Made by a program: the position numbers and the translations under genes. The notes under the pieces were generated by a model. The model was given only the letters and a program-made list of their open reading frames with translations, did not search any database and had not been told where the DNA came from. From Pseudomonas sp. MTM4 (GTDB lineage: Bacteria; Pseudomonadota; Gammaproteobacteria; Pseudomonadales; Pseudomonadaceae), in the NCBI RefSeq assembly GCF_019355055.1, contig NZ_CP048411.1, positions 124,001 to 188,000 of the forward strand: 64,000 nucleotides of DNA, written 5' to 3'. Positions 56,084 through 64,000 of the stretch are shown here, piece after piece (within the stretch, counting starts at the first letter, position 1; every line of letters begins with the position of its first letter).

Positions 56084-56116
56084 AAACGCCGGTGCATGTC
56101 ATGTGCACCGGCGTTT
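56084..56116. terminator. Terminator after gdhB
   Basis: AAACGCCGGTGCA (56084-56096) and its exact complement (56104-56116) form a 13 base-pair stem with a seven-base loop. The stem begins with A and ends with T residues, so it can act in both directions for the convergent gene. Confidence 0.85.
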
Positions 56117-56209
56117 CGCGTTGTGCAATTGGCCCGAGGTTACGCAGCGGCCCGTCCATGGAATGGCCGCCGTGATTATAAGGGCGACGTTTAGTTCGCT
56201 TTGTACGGG

Positions 56210-57112
56210 TTAGTTGCCGAGGCGGAAACGGGTTATCTGTGGCAGGTGGTGCAGATAACGCACCATGTCTGGCGCTCCGGCCAGCTTCAGTCCTTCGCCG
56301 AGCGCATTGGCGGCCGGCTGTCGCTTGTCCAGCAGGAGTAATTCGGTGTTGTTGGCGTTGCGCAGGAGCGTCAAGCGGGCGTATGGGATCTTCGCTTCCA
56401 GCAATAGCCCCATGAATTCACGATCATTCCAGGCCTGCGCTGGCATGGTGACGGCGTGATATTCGTTATCCAGTGCATGCAGCCCGCCCGCGTCGAGCCG
56501 GTAGTCGGTCAGCTCGCAAGGCAGGCTCACATCCAGACCACGCAGTCGCGCATAGGCGATGGCGCAGGCGAAGGCTTCGGCATGGAGCTCGCCCGTCCAA
56601 TAAATGCGCTCGCCCAGCCAACTGGCCTGACGAAGCTCGATCGGAGCCCGAGCTAGAAAATCGGGCAGGGCGGTGGTGATGGTCCGAACGAAATCCTTGT
56701 AACTGATCACGCGGAGTTGACGGCAAGCTGGTGTGGCAGCCAGGGCTTCGAACGTCGGATAGGTCATTCCGTCGGCGCTTTGGCCACCGAGCCCGTCGAT
56801 CTGCCGCAGGTCGATTGCCCGATGGCTGCTCTGCTCCTGACGCACGAGTCGCATCAGAGCCGCGCGAGCTCGGGCCTTGTCTTCCTGTATCGGGCCGGAC
56901 AGGGCGCTTCTCGGGAGATCGACGAATCGCTGCAGGCACGGTCCGTCGTTCCAGAAGATGCTCGGTGCCGGTTCGCAGAGCGGGGCGAACGGCAATCGGA
57001 TCTGGCTGGCGTGCTCAAGAATCTGGCGCGGCGATTTGCCGGTCAGCCCAAGGCGCTGGGCAAATCTGGAGATTCGGGAAGTCACGGGTGGCATCGGCTC
57101 TGGCAAGCTCAT
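56210..57112 (-). CDS. Conserved protein of unknown function
   Basis: About 300 residues from ATG 57112; the open frame reaches 57289 and several in-frame ATGs (57130, 57112, 57094) lack clear ribosome sites, so the start is uncertain. The sequence is mixed alpha/beta with no signal peptide or membrane helix. Recognisable stretches are QRLGLTGKSPRQILEHASQI, IDLRQIDGLGGQSADGMTYP, GERIYWTGELHAEAFACAIAYARLRG and NDREFMGLLLEAKIPYARLTLLRNA. I do not recognise a characterised family. It converges with gdhB and is divergent from the DUF2835 gene. Confidence 0.65.
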   Translation of the reverse strand: MSLPEPMPPVTSRISRFAQRLGLTGKSPRQILEHASQIRLPFAPLCEPAPSIFWNDGPCLQRFVDLPRSALSGPIQEDKARARAALMRLVRQEQSSHRAIDLRQIDGLGGQSADGMTYPTFEALAATPACRQLRVISYKDFVRTITTALPDFLARAPIELRQASWLGERIYWTGELHAEAFACAIAYARLRGLDVSLPCELTDYRLDAGGLHALDNEYHAVTMPAQAWNDREFMGLLLEAKIPYARLTLLRNANNTELLLLDKRQPAANALGEGLKLAGAPDMVRYLHHLPQITRFRLGN

Positions 57113-57282
57113 CATTGTGGATGAACGCATGGGGCAACGGTCGAAGTGTGGCAGAGCGGGCGAGGCCGTGCACCGTGTTTGCCGAGCTTTTGCTCGAAGA
57201 TGAGATATTCGGGTACCGGCGATGTATCTTCCGCAGGGCGCCAATATTGCAAAATCGCTGAGCTGATCAATGAGGAGCCTCC

Positions 57283-57504
57283 ATGCCAAGCCTCGTGCTG
57301 GATATCGCGCTGCCCGCCGAAAAACTGTTGGCGGTCTACCAGGGGCGCGCCAATCGCATCCTGATCAAGAGCCGGGAAGGAAGAAATGTCAGCTTACCGG
57401 CCCATCATCTGCGACCCTTTCTGACAAGTGCGGGCGTGTTTGGTTCATTCGAGATGGAATTTGCTCCAGAGGGCCAGCTGATTCGCTTGCGCCGCCTCGA
57501 TTAA
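57283..57504 (+). CDS. DUF2835 protein
   Basis: 73 residues. LVLDIALPAEKLLAVYQGRANRILIKSREGRNVSLPAHHLRPFLT followed by GSFEMEF...G.LIRLRRL is the DUF2835 pattern, a small beta-rich family found mainly in gammaproteobacteria with no known role. AGGAG is six bases before the ATG. It lies upstream of pyrD with a 111-base gap that carries its own promoter-like element. Confidence 0.85.
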   Translation: MPSLVLDIALPAEKLLAVYQGRANRILIKSREGRNVSLPAHHLRPFLTSAGVFGSFEMEFAPEGQLIRLRRLD

Positions 57505-57555
57505 CTCTCGCTCGAATAAGGGCGATGCGGTGTGGTCGAACTGAGTTTCGCCCCG

Positions 57556-57582
57556 CTGACGAATCCTCCTGCCTGCTATACT
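57556..57582 (+). promoter_or_regulatory. Candidate sigma-70 promoter for pyrD
   Basis: TATACT at 57577-57582 is a good -10. A partial -35 (CTGACG, 57556-57561) is 15 bases upstream, closer than ideal. The start codon is about 27 bases after the predicted start of transcription. Confidence 0.4.
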
Positions 57583-57615
57583 CCCGCGCCACACTTTCCA
57601 GGATCTAGGCTGCGT

Positions 57616-58656
57616 ATGTATAACCTGGCTCGCCAGCTGTTGTTCAAGTTCACCCCCGAGACGTCCCATGAATTATCGCTCGATCTTATCGGTGCAGGCG
57701 GTCGTCTGGGGCTCAACGCGCTATTGAACAAGACGCCGGCCGCGTTGCCGGTGCGCGTGATGGGCCTGGATTTTCCCAATCCGGTGGGGCTGGCGGCCGG
57801 ACTGGATAAAAATGGCGAAGCGATCTGCGGAATGTCCCAGCTGGGATTCGGCTTCGTCGAAGTGGGTACCGTGACGCCGAGGCCGCAGCCGGGCAACCCG
57901 AAGCCGCGTATCTTCCGCCTGCCTGAGGCCGAAGCCATCATCAATCGCATGGGGTTCAACAACCATGGGGTCGATGCGCTGCTGGACCGGGTCGATGCAG
58001 CGCGATTCAAAGGCATTTTGGGTATCAACATCGGCAAGAATTTCGATACGCCGGTCGAGCGTGCCCAGGACGACTACCTGCTGTGCCTGGACAAGGTTTA
58101 TCACCAGGCAAGCTATGTCACCGTCAACGTCAGTTCCCCCAACACGCCGGGACTGCGCAGTCTGCAGTTCGGTGATTCGCTCAAACAACTGCTCGACGCG
58201 CTTCGCCAACGCCGCGAAGACTTGGAAATACTGCATGGCAAGCGTGTGCCGCTGGCCATCAAGATCGCGCCGGACATGAGCGACGAAGAAACCGTGCTGG
58301 TGGCCGAAGCGGTTTTTCAGGCTGGGATGGACGCGATCATCGCGACCAACACCACGCTGAGCCGTGAAGGCGTCGCGGGGCTTGCCCATGCCGACGAAGC
58401 CGGTGGGCTTTCGGGGGCTCCGGTGCGCGAGAAAAGCACCCATACCGTCAAGGTGTTGGCTGAAACCCTGGCTGGTCGTCTACCGATCATTGCGGTCGGC
58501 GGGATCACGGAAGGCCGGCACGCGGCGGAAAAGATCGAAGCCGGAGCGAGCCTCGTTCAGCTGTATTCGGGCTTCATCTACAAGGGGCCAGCATTGATAC
58601 GCGAGGCGGTGGATGCCATCGCCGCGTTGCAATCAAGAAAGGAAGTGAATCGCTGA
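57616..58656 (+). CDS. pyrD: Dihydroorotate dehydrogenase (quinone), class 2
   Basis: 346 residues. It oxidises dihydroorotate to orotate in pyrimidine synthesis and passes electrons to quinone at the inner membrane. The N-terminal amphipathic stretch ([21 protein letters not shown]) is the membrane-binding extension of class 2. [16 protein letters not shown] and MGFNNHG bind [14 protein letters not shown] contains the serine base, and [29 protein letters not shown] is the phosphate-binding end. I start at ATG 57616, which matches the family; the frame is open to 57532. Confidence 0.97.
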   Translation: MYNLARQLLFKFTPETSHELSLDLIGAGGRLGLNALLNKTPAALPVRVMGLDFPNPVGLAAGLDKNGEAICGMSQLGFGFVEVGTVTPRPQPGNPKPRIFRLPEAEAIINRMGFNNHGVDALLDRVDAARFKGILGINIGKNFDTPVERAQDDYLLCLDKVYHQASYVTVNVSSPNTPGLRSLQFGDSLKQLLDALRQRREDLEILHGKRVPLAIKIAPDMSDEETVLVAEAVFQAGMDAIIATNTTLSREGVAGLAHADEAGGLSGAPVREKSTHTVKVLAETLAGRLPIIAVGGITEGRHAAEKIEAGASLVQLYSGFIYKGPALIREAVDAIAALQSRKEVNR

Positions 58657-58670
58657 TTGGTTGCCCGGAG

Positions 58671-58703
58671 GGGCTCCCTGAGGGAGCCCGGGCTTCAAGC
58701 CCG
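58671..58703. terminator. Double hairpin between pyrD and rmf
   Basis: GGGCTCCC-TGA-GGGAGCCC (58671-58689) is a perfect eight base-pair hairpin. It is followed at once by CGGGC-TTCAA-GCCCG (58689-58703). There is no T-run on the plus strand, so it may terminate poorly or act as a message-stabilising element for the convergent genes. Confidence 0.6.
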
Positions 58704-58745
58704 CCGCCCGGGTGGGGCGTGCCAGTTGAGGTCGGTGTGATCGTG

Positions 58746-58961
58746 TCAGCCGACCGCGTGGAGTTCGTTCAGTCGATGAAGACCGGCGGCGCCGGTCAGA
58801 CCATCCCAGTTGTCGCCGCGACCCTCCCGCCAGCCGTTAATCCAGGCTTGGCGTACTTCGGGATGAGAAAAAGGACAGAGGTCGCGAGATTTACCGTGTA
58901 TGCCATGCTGATAACCGCGTAGAAATGCTCGTTCCATCGGATCACGCTTGAGTCTTCTCAT
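58746..58961 (-). CDS. rmf: Ribosome modulation factor
   Basis: 71 residues, basic. MRRLKRDPMERAFLRGYQHGIHGKSRDLCPF and RQAWINGWREGRGDNWDGL match RMF, which dimerises 70S ribosomes into inactive 100S particles in stationary phase. The C-terminal extension after GRGDNWDGLTG is as in other pseudomonads. It is transcribed toward pyrD. Confidence 0.94.
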   Translation of the reverse strand: MRRLKRDPMERAFLRGYQHGIHGKSRDLCPFSHPEVRQAWINGWREGRGDNWDGLTGAAGLHRLNELHAVG

Positions 58962-59303
58962 TGGGTATTGCCCTCAGTGGTTGACTGGTGTTCCTGTTGA
59001 CCTCATGGCGAGGTCGGCAGATAGACTGCCAGCGAAGTCCGCTGCCGGCGTGGCGGACATCTGCCGGACATCGTTGCGATGCCGGGCTGAGTCGAGTTCT
59101 AACCTAATGGCTCCGAGGCGGGAATGATCGTTTTGTCATAAGCAGGTAACCAAACAGTAGCGCTGCCCATAAGGCAGGCAAGACGCAGCTTTCCGGCGCC
59201 CCGTTGCGTCTGATTCGCAGTAAGCCAGTCCTGACTGCACCCCTATCGAACGAGATCCGGAACGGGAATCCCCACCGGTCGCCTACATTCTCTGGACCAT
59301 GCC
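58962..59303. other. Divergent intergenic region between rmf and rlmL
   Basis: 342 bases without a convincing open frame. It must hold the promoters of rmf (minus) and rlmL (plus). Short related words recur at 59009-59075 (GGCAGATAGACTGCC, TGGCGGACATCTGCCGGACATC), giving weak dyad symmetry, but I see no known site and no small RNA signature. Confidence 0.5.
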
Positions 59304-61484
59304 ATGACCGATCGCTACGAACTCATCCTCACATGCCCAAAAGGGCTGGAAGGCCTGCTGCTTGAAGAAGCCACCGAGCTCGGACTCGAAGAGGCGCGTG
59401 AGCAGACCGCTGCGATCCGCGGGTTCGCTGGCATGGAGATAGCGTATCGGCTGTGTCTCTGGTCGCGGCTGGCTAACAGGGTGCTGCTGGTGATCGATCG
59501 TTTCGCCACAGAAAACGCCGAAACGCTGTATGACGGCGTTCATCGGATCGATTGGTCAGAGCACCTGGAAGCGAGCGGCAGCTTGGCGGTCGAGTTCAGT
59601 GGCCACGGATCGGGGATCGACAACACTCACTTCGGCGCATTGAAGGTCAAGGACGCGATTGTCGATCGCCTTCGCACGGCCACTGGCGAGCGCCCTAGCG
59701 TCGACAAGTTGAATCCGGACCTGCGCATACATGTACGTCTGGATCGCGGTCAGGCGGTTCTTTCCCTGGATCTTTCCGGGCACAGCCTGCATCAGCGTGG
59801 TTATCGTCTGCAGCAGGGTGCCGCGCCATTGAAGGAAAATCTGGCCGCCGCGGTACTGATCCGCGCTGGCTGGCCACGCATCGCCGCAGCGGGCGGGGCG
59901 CTGACGGACCCCATGTGCGGCGTCGGTACTTTCCTCATCGAGGGCGCCATGATGGCGGCGGACATCGCGCCGAACCTGCGTCGCGAGCGTTGGGGATTCA
60001 GCGCCTGGCTTGGCCACGTTCCGGCCATCTGGAACCGCCTGCATGCCGAAGCGCAGGCGCGGGCCGAGGCGGGTATGGCCCGGCAACCGTTGTGGATACG
60101 TGGCTACGAGGCGGACCCGCGGCTAATCCAGCCGGCGCGTAACAATATCGAGCGCGCCGGGCTGGCGAACTGGATCCGTGTGTATCAAGGCGATGTGGCG
60201 ACGTTCGAGCCCCGGCCCGATCAGAATCAGAAAGGCCTGGTGATCTGCAATCCGCCCTATGGCGAGCGTTTGGGCGATGAGGCGAGCCTGGTCTATCTCT
60301 ACCAGAATCTTGGCGAGCGACTGCGACAGGCCTGCCTCGGTTGGGAGGCTGCGGTCCTGACGTCGGCGCCCGATCTCGGCAAGCGCATGGGCATTCGCAG
60401 CCACAAGCAATACGCCTTCTGGAACGGTGCGTTGCCGTGCAAGCTATTGCTGATCAAGGTCGAGCTGGATCAGTTCGTCACTGGTCAGCGCAAAGCGTCC
60501 ACTGAAAACAAGCCTGAGCAGGAGCCCGCCATGGAACTGGCGCGCCTCAGCGAGGGTGGCCAGATGTTCGCCAACCGCTTGCAGAAAAATCTGCGCCAGC
60601 TTGGCAAGTGGGCACGTAAGGAGGGCATCCAGTGCTATCGGCTATACGATGCCGACATGCCCGAATACGCCCTAGCCATCGATCTGTACGGGGACTGGGT
60701 GCATGTGCAGGAATATGCGCCGCCGCGCTCGATCGATCCGGAGAAAGCCCAGGCGCGCCTATACGATGCACTGAGTGCGATCCCGCAGGCACTGGGCGTT
60801 TCTCGCGAGCGCGTGGTGGTCAAGCGGCGCGAGCGTCAGAGCGGGACGCGGCAGTACGAACGCCAGGCCAGCCAAGGAGAGTTTTTGGAGGTCAGCGAGG
60901 GTGACGTCAAGTTGCTGGTCAATCTCACGGATTATCTCGATACCGGACTGTTCCTCGATCATCGTGCGATGCGCTTGCGCATCGCACGCGAAGCGGCCGG
61001 CAAGCGCTTCCTCAATCTGTATTGCTACACAGCGACAGCCACGGTACATGCGGCCAAGGGCGGTGCGCGCAGCACGACCAGCGTCGATCTGTCGAAAACC
61101 TATCTGGACTGGGCGCGGCGCAATCTGGCGCTCAACGGCCTGTCCGATCGGCAGCGTCTGGAGCAGGGCGATGTGATGGCTTGGCTGGAAGAGGATCGTG
61201 GCGAGTACGACCTGATCTTCATCGACCCGCCGACCTTCTCGAACTCCAAGCGTATGGAAGGCGTTTTTGACGTCCAGCGCGACCATATCGCTTTGCTCGA
61301 CTTGGCCATGGCGCGGCTGGCAGCAGGCGGCACGCTGTATTTCTCCAACAACTTCCGCAAGTTCGTGCTCGACGCAGGTATCGCCGAGCGCTACGCCGTC
61401 GAAGAGATCACCAGTGCCACGTTGGACGATGACTTCCGTCGCAACAGCAAGATTCACCGTGCCTGGAAGCTCCAGGCGCGTTGA
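59304..61484 (+). CDS. rlmL: 23S rRNA (guanine-N2/N7) methyltransferase RlmL/RlmKL
   Basis: 726 residues. A THUMP-containing N-terminus leads into the RlmL half, which makes m2G2445 (LTDPMCGVGTFLIEGAMMAA, VICNPPYGERLGD with the NPPY motif). The C-terminal half is RlmK, which makes m7G2069 (NLYCYTATATVHAAKGGARSTTSVDLS, DLIFIDPPTFSNSKRM). The fused length and order are standard for gammaproteobacteria. It acts on ribosomal RNA in the cytosol. It is convergent with dacB. Confidence 0.96.
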   Translation: MTDRYELILTCPKGLEGLLLEEATELGLEEAREQTAAIRGFAGMEIAYRLCLWSRLANRVLLVIDRFATENAETLYDGVHRIDWSEHLEASGSLAVEFSGHGSGIDNTHFGALKVKDAIVDRLRTATGERPSVDKLNPDLRIHVRLDRGQAVLSLDLSGHSLHQRGYRLQQGAAPLKENLAAAVLIRAGWPRIAAAGGALTDPMCGVGTFLIEGAMMAADIAPNLRRERWGFSAWLGHVPAIWNRLHAEAQARAEAGMARQPLWIRGYEADPRLIQPARNNIERAGLANWIRVYQGDVATFEPRPDQNQKGLVICNPPYGERLGDEASLVYLYQNLGERLRQACLGWEAAVLTSAPDLGKRMGIRSHKQYAFWNGALPCKLLLIKVELDQFVTGQRKASTENKPEQEPAMELARLSEGGQMFANRLQKNLRQLGKWARKEGIQCYRLYDADMPEYALAIDLYGDWVHVQEYAPPRSIDPEKAQARLYDALSAIPQALGVSRERVVVKRRERQSGTRQYERQASQGEFLEVSEGDVKLLVNLTDYLDTGLFLDHRAMRLRIAREAAGKRFLNLYCYTATATVHAAKGGARSTTSVDLSKTYLDWARRNLALNGLSDRQRLEQGDVMAWLEEDRGEYDLIFIDPPTFSNSKRMEGVFDVQRDHIALLDLAMARLAAGGTLYFSNNFRKFVLDAGIAERYAVEEITSATLDDDFRRNSKIHRAWKLQAR

Positions 61485-61527
61485 AGCTTTCGCAGAAGGT
61501 AATCGGCTCGCCGTTTCAGTCGAGCCC

Positions 61528-61553
61528 GTGCCGGCGGTGCCAGCCGCCGGCAC
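61528..61553. terminator. Hairpin between convergent rlmL and dacB
   Basis: GTGCCGGCGG (61528-61537) and CCGCCGGCAC (61544-61553) form a perfect ten base-pair GC stem with a six-base loop. There is no clear T-run, so it is a candidate bidirectional terminator only. Confidence 0.5.
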
Positions 61554-61559
61554 GCCGAG

Positions 61560-63068
61560 TTAACGTTGCGCAGTGCTTTCGTTGCCTGGGCGGTTGTAGA
61601 GACTGACCAGTACCTGGTCCAACACCGAAGACGCGCCCCAGGGCCGGGGGTGGTTGAGAATCGCGACGACTGCCCAGGTGTTGCCATCGTTGTCGCGGCT
61701 ATAACCGGCGATTGCTCGCACGTTGTTCAACGTGCCGGTCTTGATATGTGCTTTGCCGGCGACGCCAGTATTGCGCAGACGCTTGCGCATGGTGCCGTCA
61801 ATCGCTGCGAGTGGCATCGAGGAAATGAATTCCGCGGCGTAGGGGCTCTGCCATGCAGCCTGGAGCAAGCTCGCCAGTTCCCGTGCGCTGACGCGTTCGG
61901 CACGCGACAGGCCTGAGCCGTTCTCGATGACCAGGTGCGGTGAAATCAGCCCCTTCTTCGCCAGCCACTGACGAATCACCCGCTGCGCGGCCATGGAATC
62001 ATCCGCGTCCGTTTCGTTGCGAAATTCGGCACCCAGGCTCAAAAACAACTGCCGCGCCATGGTGTTGTTACTGTATTTGTTGATGTCGCGAATGATCTCG
62101 ACTAGATCCGGCGAGTAAGCACGGGCGATCATCCGCGCGTCGTCGGGTACCGGGGCGACGCGATCCTCACCGAGGATGCTGCCACCGAGCTCCTTCCAGA
62201 TCGCACGCACGGCGCCTGCGGCGTAGCGTTGATGGTCGAGTAGCGCCAGATAGGTTTGGCCGCTGCAGCCGGCCGGAAGCTTGCCGGTGACGACGACCGT
62301 AACACCTTCAGCATCTTCGATCGGGTTGTAGCGAATATCGGGCCAGCCTGGGCACTTGGCCTTCGGCAGAGCCTGAATGCGATTGTCGATACGAACCGAG
62401 GCGATCGGTGGCTCGACGACGACGTTCACGTTGCCGGCATCGTTACGGGCGATGAAGCGAAGCGCCTTGAGATTGACCAACAGCGAGTCCGGTGCGACCA
62501 GGAAGGGCTTGTTCTTGTCATTGCCGTCGTCATCGAAGATCGGCAGGGCTGGCTGAACGAAGTGGCTGCGATCCAACACCAAATCCCCGGTCACGGTCTG
62601 CACGCCGTTGACGCGCAGGTCTCGTAGCAAGAGCCAGAGCTTCTCCATGTTGAGCTTGGGATCGCCGCCGCCCTTGAGATAAAGATTGCCATTGAGCGTG
62701 CCGTTCTCAATTGGGCCATCGGCATGGAATTCCGTTTTCCATTGATGATTGGGACCCAGCAACTCCAGTGCGGCATAGGTCGTGACCAGTTTCATGGTCG
62801 AGGCGGGATTTACCGATACATCGGCATTCACGAACGTCGGGGTCGCGTTGGTGTTGAGCGGCAGCATGACGACGGACAGCGCGCTGCTCTCGATCTTGTT
62901 TGCCTTGAGTGCCTGCGCGACGCGCGGCGGTAGGGTCTGATTGATGGCTTCGGCATAAACCGGGAATGCCAGCGGTAGCGTCAGTGCGGCGGCGGCGACA
63001 CGGCCTAGAAATCTGCCGATTGCGCTGCCCCGATTGGCTGGGGCAGTTCTTGCGAGAATCAATGACAT
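61560..63068 (-). CDS. dacB: D-alanyl-D-alanine carboxypeptidase/endopeptidase (PBP4 type)
   Basis: 502 residues, exported. A signal peptide (AAAALTLPLAFPVYA) ends near residue 39. The penicillin-binding motifs are S90-T-M-K93, SNN in YSNNTMARQL, and KTG in AHIKTGTLNNVR. The large insertion between SxxK and SxN is typical of class C (PBP4) enzymes. It trims and cleaves peptide cross-bridges of peptidoglycan in the periplasm. Confidence 0.95.
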   Translation of the reverse strand: MSLILARTAPANRGSAIGRFLGRVAAAALTLPLAFPVYAEAINQTLPPRVAQALKANKIESSALSVVMLPLNTNATPTFVNADVSVNPASTMKLVTTYAALELLGPNHQWKTEFHADGPIENGTLNGNLYLKGGGDPKLNMEKLWLLLRDLRVNGVQTVTGDLVLDRSHFVQPALPIFDDDGNDKNKPFLVAPDSLLVNLKALRFIARNDAGNVNVVVEPPIASVRIDNRIQALPKAKCPGWPDIRYNPIEDAEGVTVVVTGKLPAGCSGQTYLALLDHQRYAAGAVRAIWKELGGSILGEDRVAPVPDDARMIARAYSPDLVEIIRDINKYSNNTMARQLFLSLGAEFRNETDADDSMAAQRVIRQWLAKKGLISPHLVIENGSGLSRAERVSARELASLLQAAWQSPYAAEFISSMPLAAIDGTMRKRLRNTGVAGKAHIKTGTLNNVRAIAGYSRDNDGNTWAVVAILNHPRPWGASSVLDQVLVSLYNRPGNESTAQR

Positions 63069-63273
63069 GGAGGTTCCCTACTACGTTCAGGGAAAATGGC
63101 GGGCCATTATGCCCGTGACCGAGAAGTGACGTACTTCTCATCCGACAAGCGTAGACGGCGATGTCGAGAGTCAGCAAAAAGACGATGAGCAGTGCGGCCT
63201 GATGCAATCGCACAAGCGCGGCGTTGCTGTTAGAGTGCGCGCCGTCATCTCGTTAGAAAAAAGGACCGATTCA

Positions 63274-63618
63274 ATGGCTACCAATCGCTCGCGTCGTTTG
63301 CGCAAAAAACTTTGTGTCGACGAATTCCAGGAACTGGGTTTTGAAGTGACTCTGACCTACGGTGAGGGTCTTGATGCCAAGGCGGTGGACGATTTCCTCG
63401 AAGCCTTTCTGACCGAGGCCATCGAAGCCAATGGTCTGGGCTATATCGGTGGTGAGGATTACGGTTTCGTTTGCCTGGCCAGCCGTGGCTCGGTCAACGA
63501 AGAGCAGCGCGGTCAGGTCGAGGCGTGGCTCAAAGGGCGCAACGAGTTGTCCGAATTCAACGTAAGCCCGCTGATGGACGTCTGGTACCCGGAAAACGAG
63601 ATCAACGCTAAGGCATGA
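63274..63618 (+). CDS. yggL: YggL family (DUF469) protein
   Basis: 114 residues. MATNRSRRLRKKLCVDEFQELGFEV and GFVCLASRGSVNEEQRGQVEAWLKGR are DUF469/YggL motifs; the E. coli relative is associated with 50S ribosomal subunits. The ATG at 63274 is chosen over the open frame to 63202 because the conserved basic N-terminus starts there. Its 3' end overlaps the convergent FUSC gene by 11 bases. Confidence 0.9.
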   Translation: MATNRSRRLRKKLCVDEFQELGFEVTLTYGEGLDAKAVDDFLEAFLTEAIEANGLGYIGGEDYGFVCLASRGSVNEEQRGQVEAWLKGRNELSEFNVSPLMDVWYPENEINAKA

Positions 63619-64000
63619 TCGAGTCGTTCTTGTCCTGATCGGTTGTGGCCGTTTGCCCGCGTTTGCGCAACGCAATCCGGGCAAACAGCCTACGCAGCAA
63701 ATACACCAGCAACGTAACGGCTAACGCTACGCCCACGCCAATCACAGCGTTGATCAGGCGCAGTTGTGGTAATTCCCAGTCTTGCGCCAGGGTTTCGGCC
63801 AATAACAGGAAACTCAGGGTCGTCTGCAAGACGAAAAGCCCATAGTGATGTGCCTGGAAAGCCCGGCTGAGCATGACCAGCGGCAGCATGATCATGACCA
63901 TCATCGGCGGATCGGCCAGGCTGTGGCCCATGTAGATCAACACCGCCGCTGCACAAAGAATCCCGACCCCGGCCTGCAAAGCCCGAGCGAGGCTGCGTTG
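63608..64000 (-). CDS. FUSC family membrane protein, C-terminal part only
   Basis: The gene continues beyond the right edge of the window; 130 residues are visible, beginning QRSLARALQAGVGILC. Four hydrophobic segments (AGVGILCAAAVLIYMGHS, MMVMIMLPLVMLS, FVLQTTLSFLLLAETL and LINAVIGVGVALAVTLLVYLLRRLF) match the C-terminal membrane half of fusaric-acid-resistance (FUSC)/YccS-like proteins. The basic cytosolic tail after RRLFARIAL is short. The substrate cannot be judged. Confidence 0.75.
   Translation of the reverse strand, partial: QRSLARALQAGVGILCAAAVLIYMGHSLADPPMMVMIMLPLVMLSRAFQAHHYGLFVLQTTLSFLLLAETLAQDWELPQLRLINAVIGVGVALAVTLLVYLLRRLFARIALRKRGQTATTDQDKNDSIMP

Noticed and set aside
1..64000. 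tRNA, rRNA, CRISPR arrays, transposases, phage genes
   Set aside because: I looked in gaps and frames and saw no cloverleaf-like gene ends, no regularly spaced repeats and no transposase or integrase motifs.

Overview
The window is a GC-rich gammaproteobacterial chromosome segment. Gene content and order match the genus Pseudomonas in the broad sense, and a denitrifying P. stutzeri (Stutzerimonas) type is my best guess. The pointers are: a fadH tail near nadK, a rhomboid gene, DUF1315, DUF2797 and pepN; a 13-gene nuo operon with fused nuoCD; a moxR/bat cluster divergent from a 1616-residue NAD-glutamate dehydrogenase; and pyrD-rmf-rlmL-dacB-yggL. The species call is inference. I saw no tRNA, rRNA, CRISPR, phage or insertion sequence.

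Layout. 1-6.5 kb: fadH 3' end, an NTF2-like protein, a coiled-coil protein of unknown role, a PLP enzyme of the ACC deaminase/D-cysteine desulfhydrase family, a tandem cNMP-binding/rhodanese fusion, and (minus) ChrA and a DUF1853 protein. 6.7-13.4 kb: nadK, a metallophosphoesterase, a rhomboid protease, DUF1315, DUF2797 and pepN, mostly overlapping or touching. 13.7-17.2 kb: a YCF48-like beta-propeller protein and an MMPL/RND exporter. 17.5-32.4 kb (minus): respiratory complex I, nuoA to nuoN.

32.6-44.0 kb is a nitrate-assimilation regulon, all on the minus strand except one small gene. One transcription unit carries the FAD/NAD(P)H electron-transfer subunit, the molybdopterin nitrate reductase and cobA for siroheme. 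A second carries an MFS nitrate transporter and a fused PP2C phosphatase/serine-threonine kinase. nasT (ANTAR antiterminator) and nasS (its nitrate-sensing partner) lie nearby. Each of the two units is preceded by a sigma-54 type promoter and then by a leader that can fold into a hexanucleotide-loop hairpin (A at loop position 1, G at 4) followed by an intrinsic terminator. This is the architecture expected for NasS/NasT-controlled antitermination. No siroheme nitrite reductase is encoded here.

44.1-50.9 kb (minus): six overlapping genes, moxR, DUF58, DUF4381, batA-like, batB/TPR-like and batD-like, an envelope-associated AAA+/VWA system. 51.2-56.0 kb: gdhB. 56.2-64 kb: an unrecognised protein (minus), DUF2835, pyrD, rmf (minus), rlmL, dacB (minus), yggL, and the 3' end of a FUSC-family membrane protein running off the window. 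Several intergenic gaps hold intrinsic terminators or imperfect inverted repeats.
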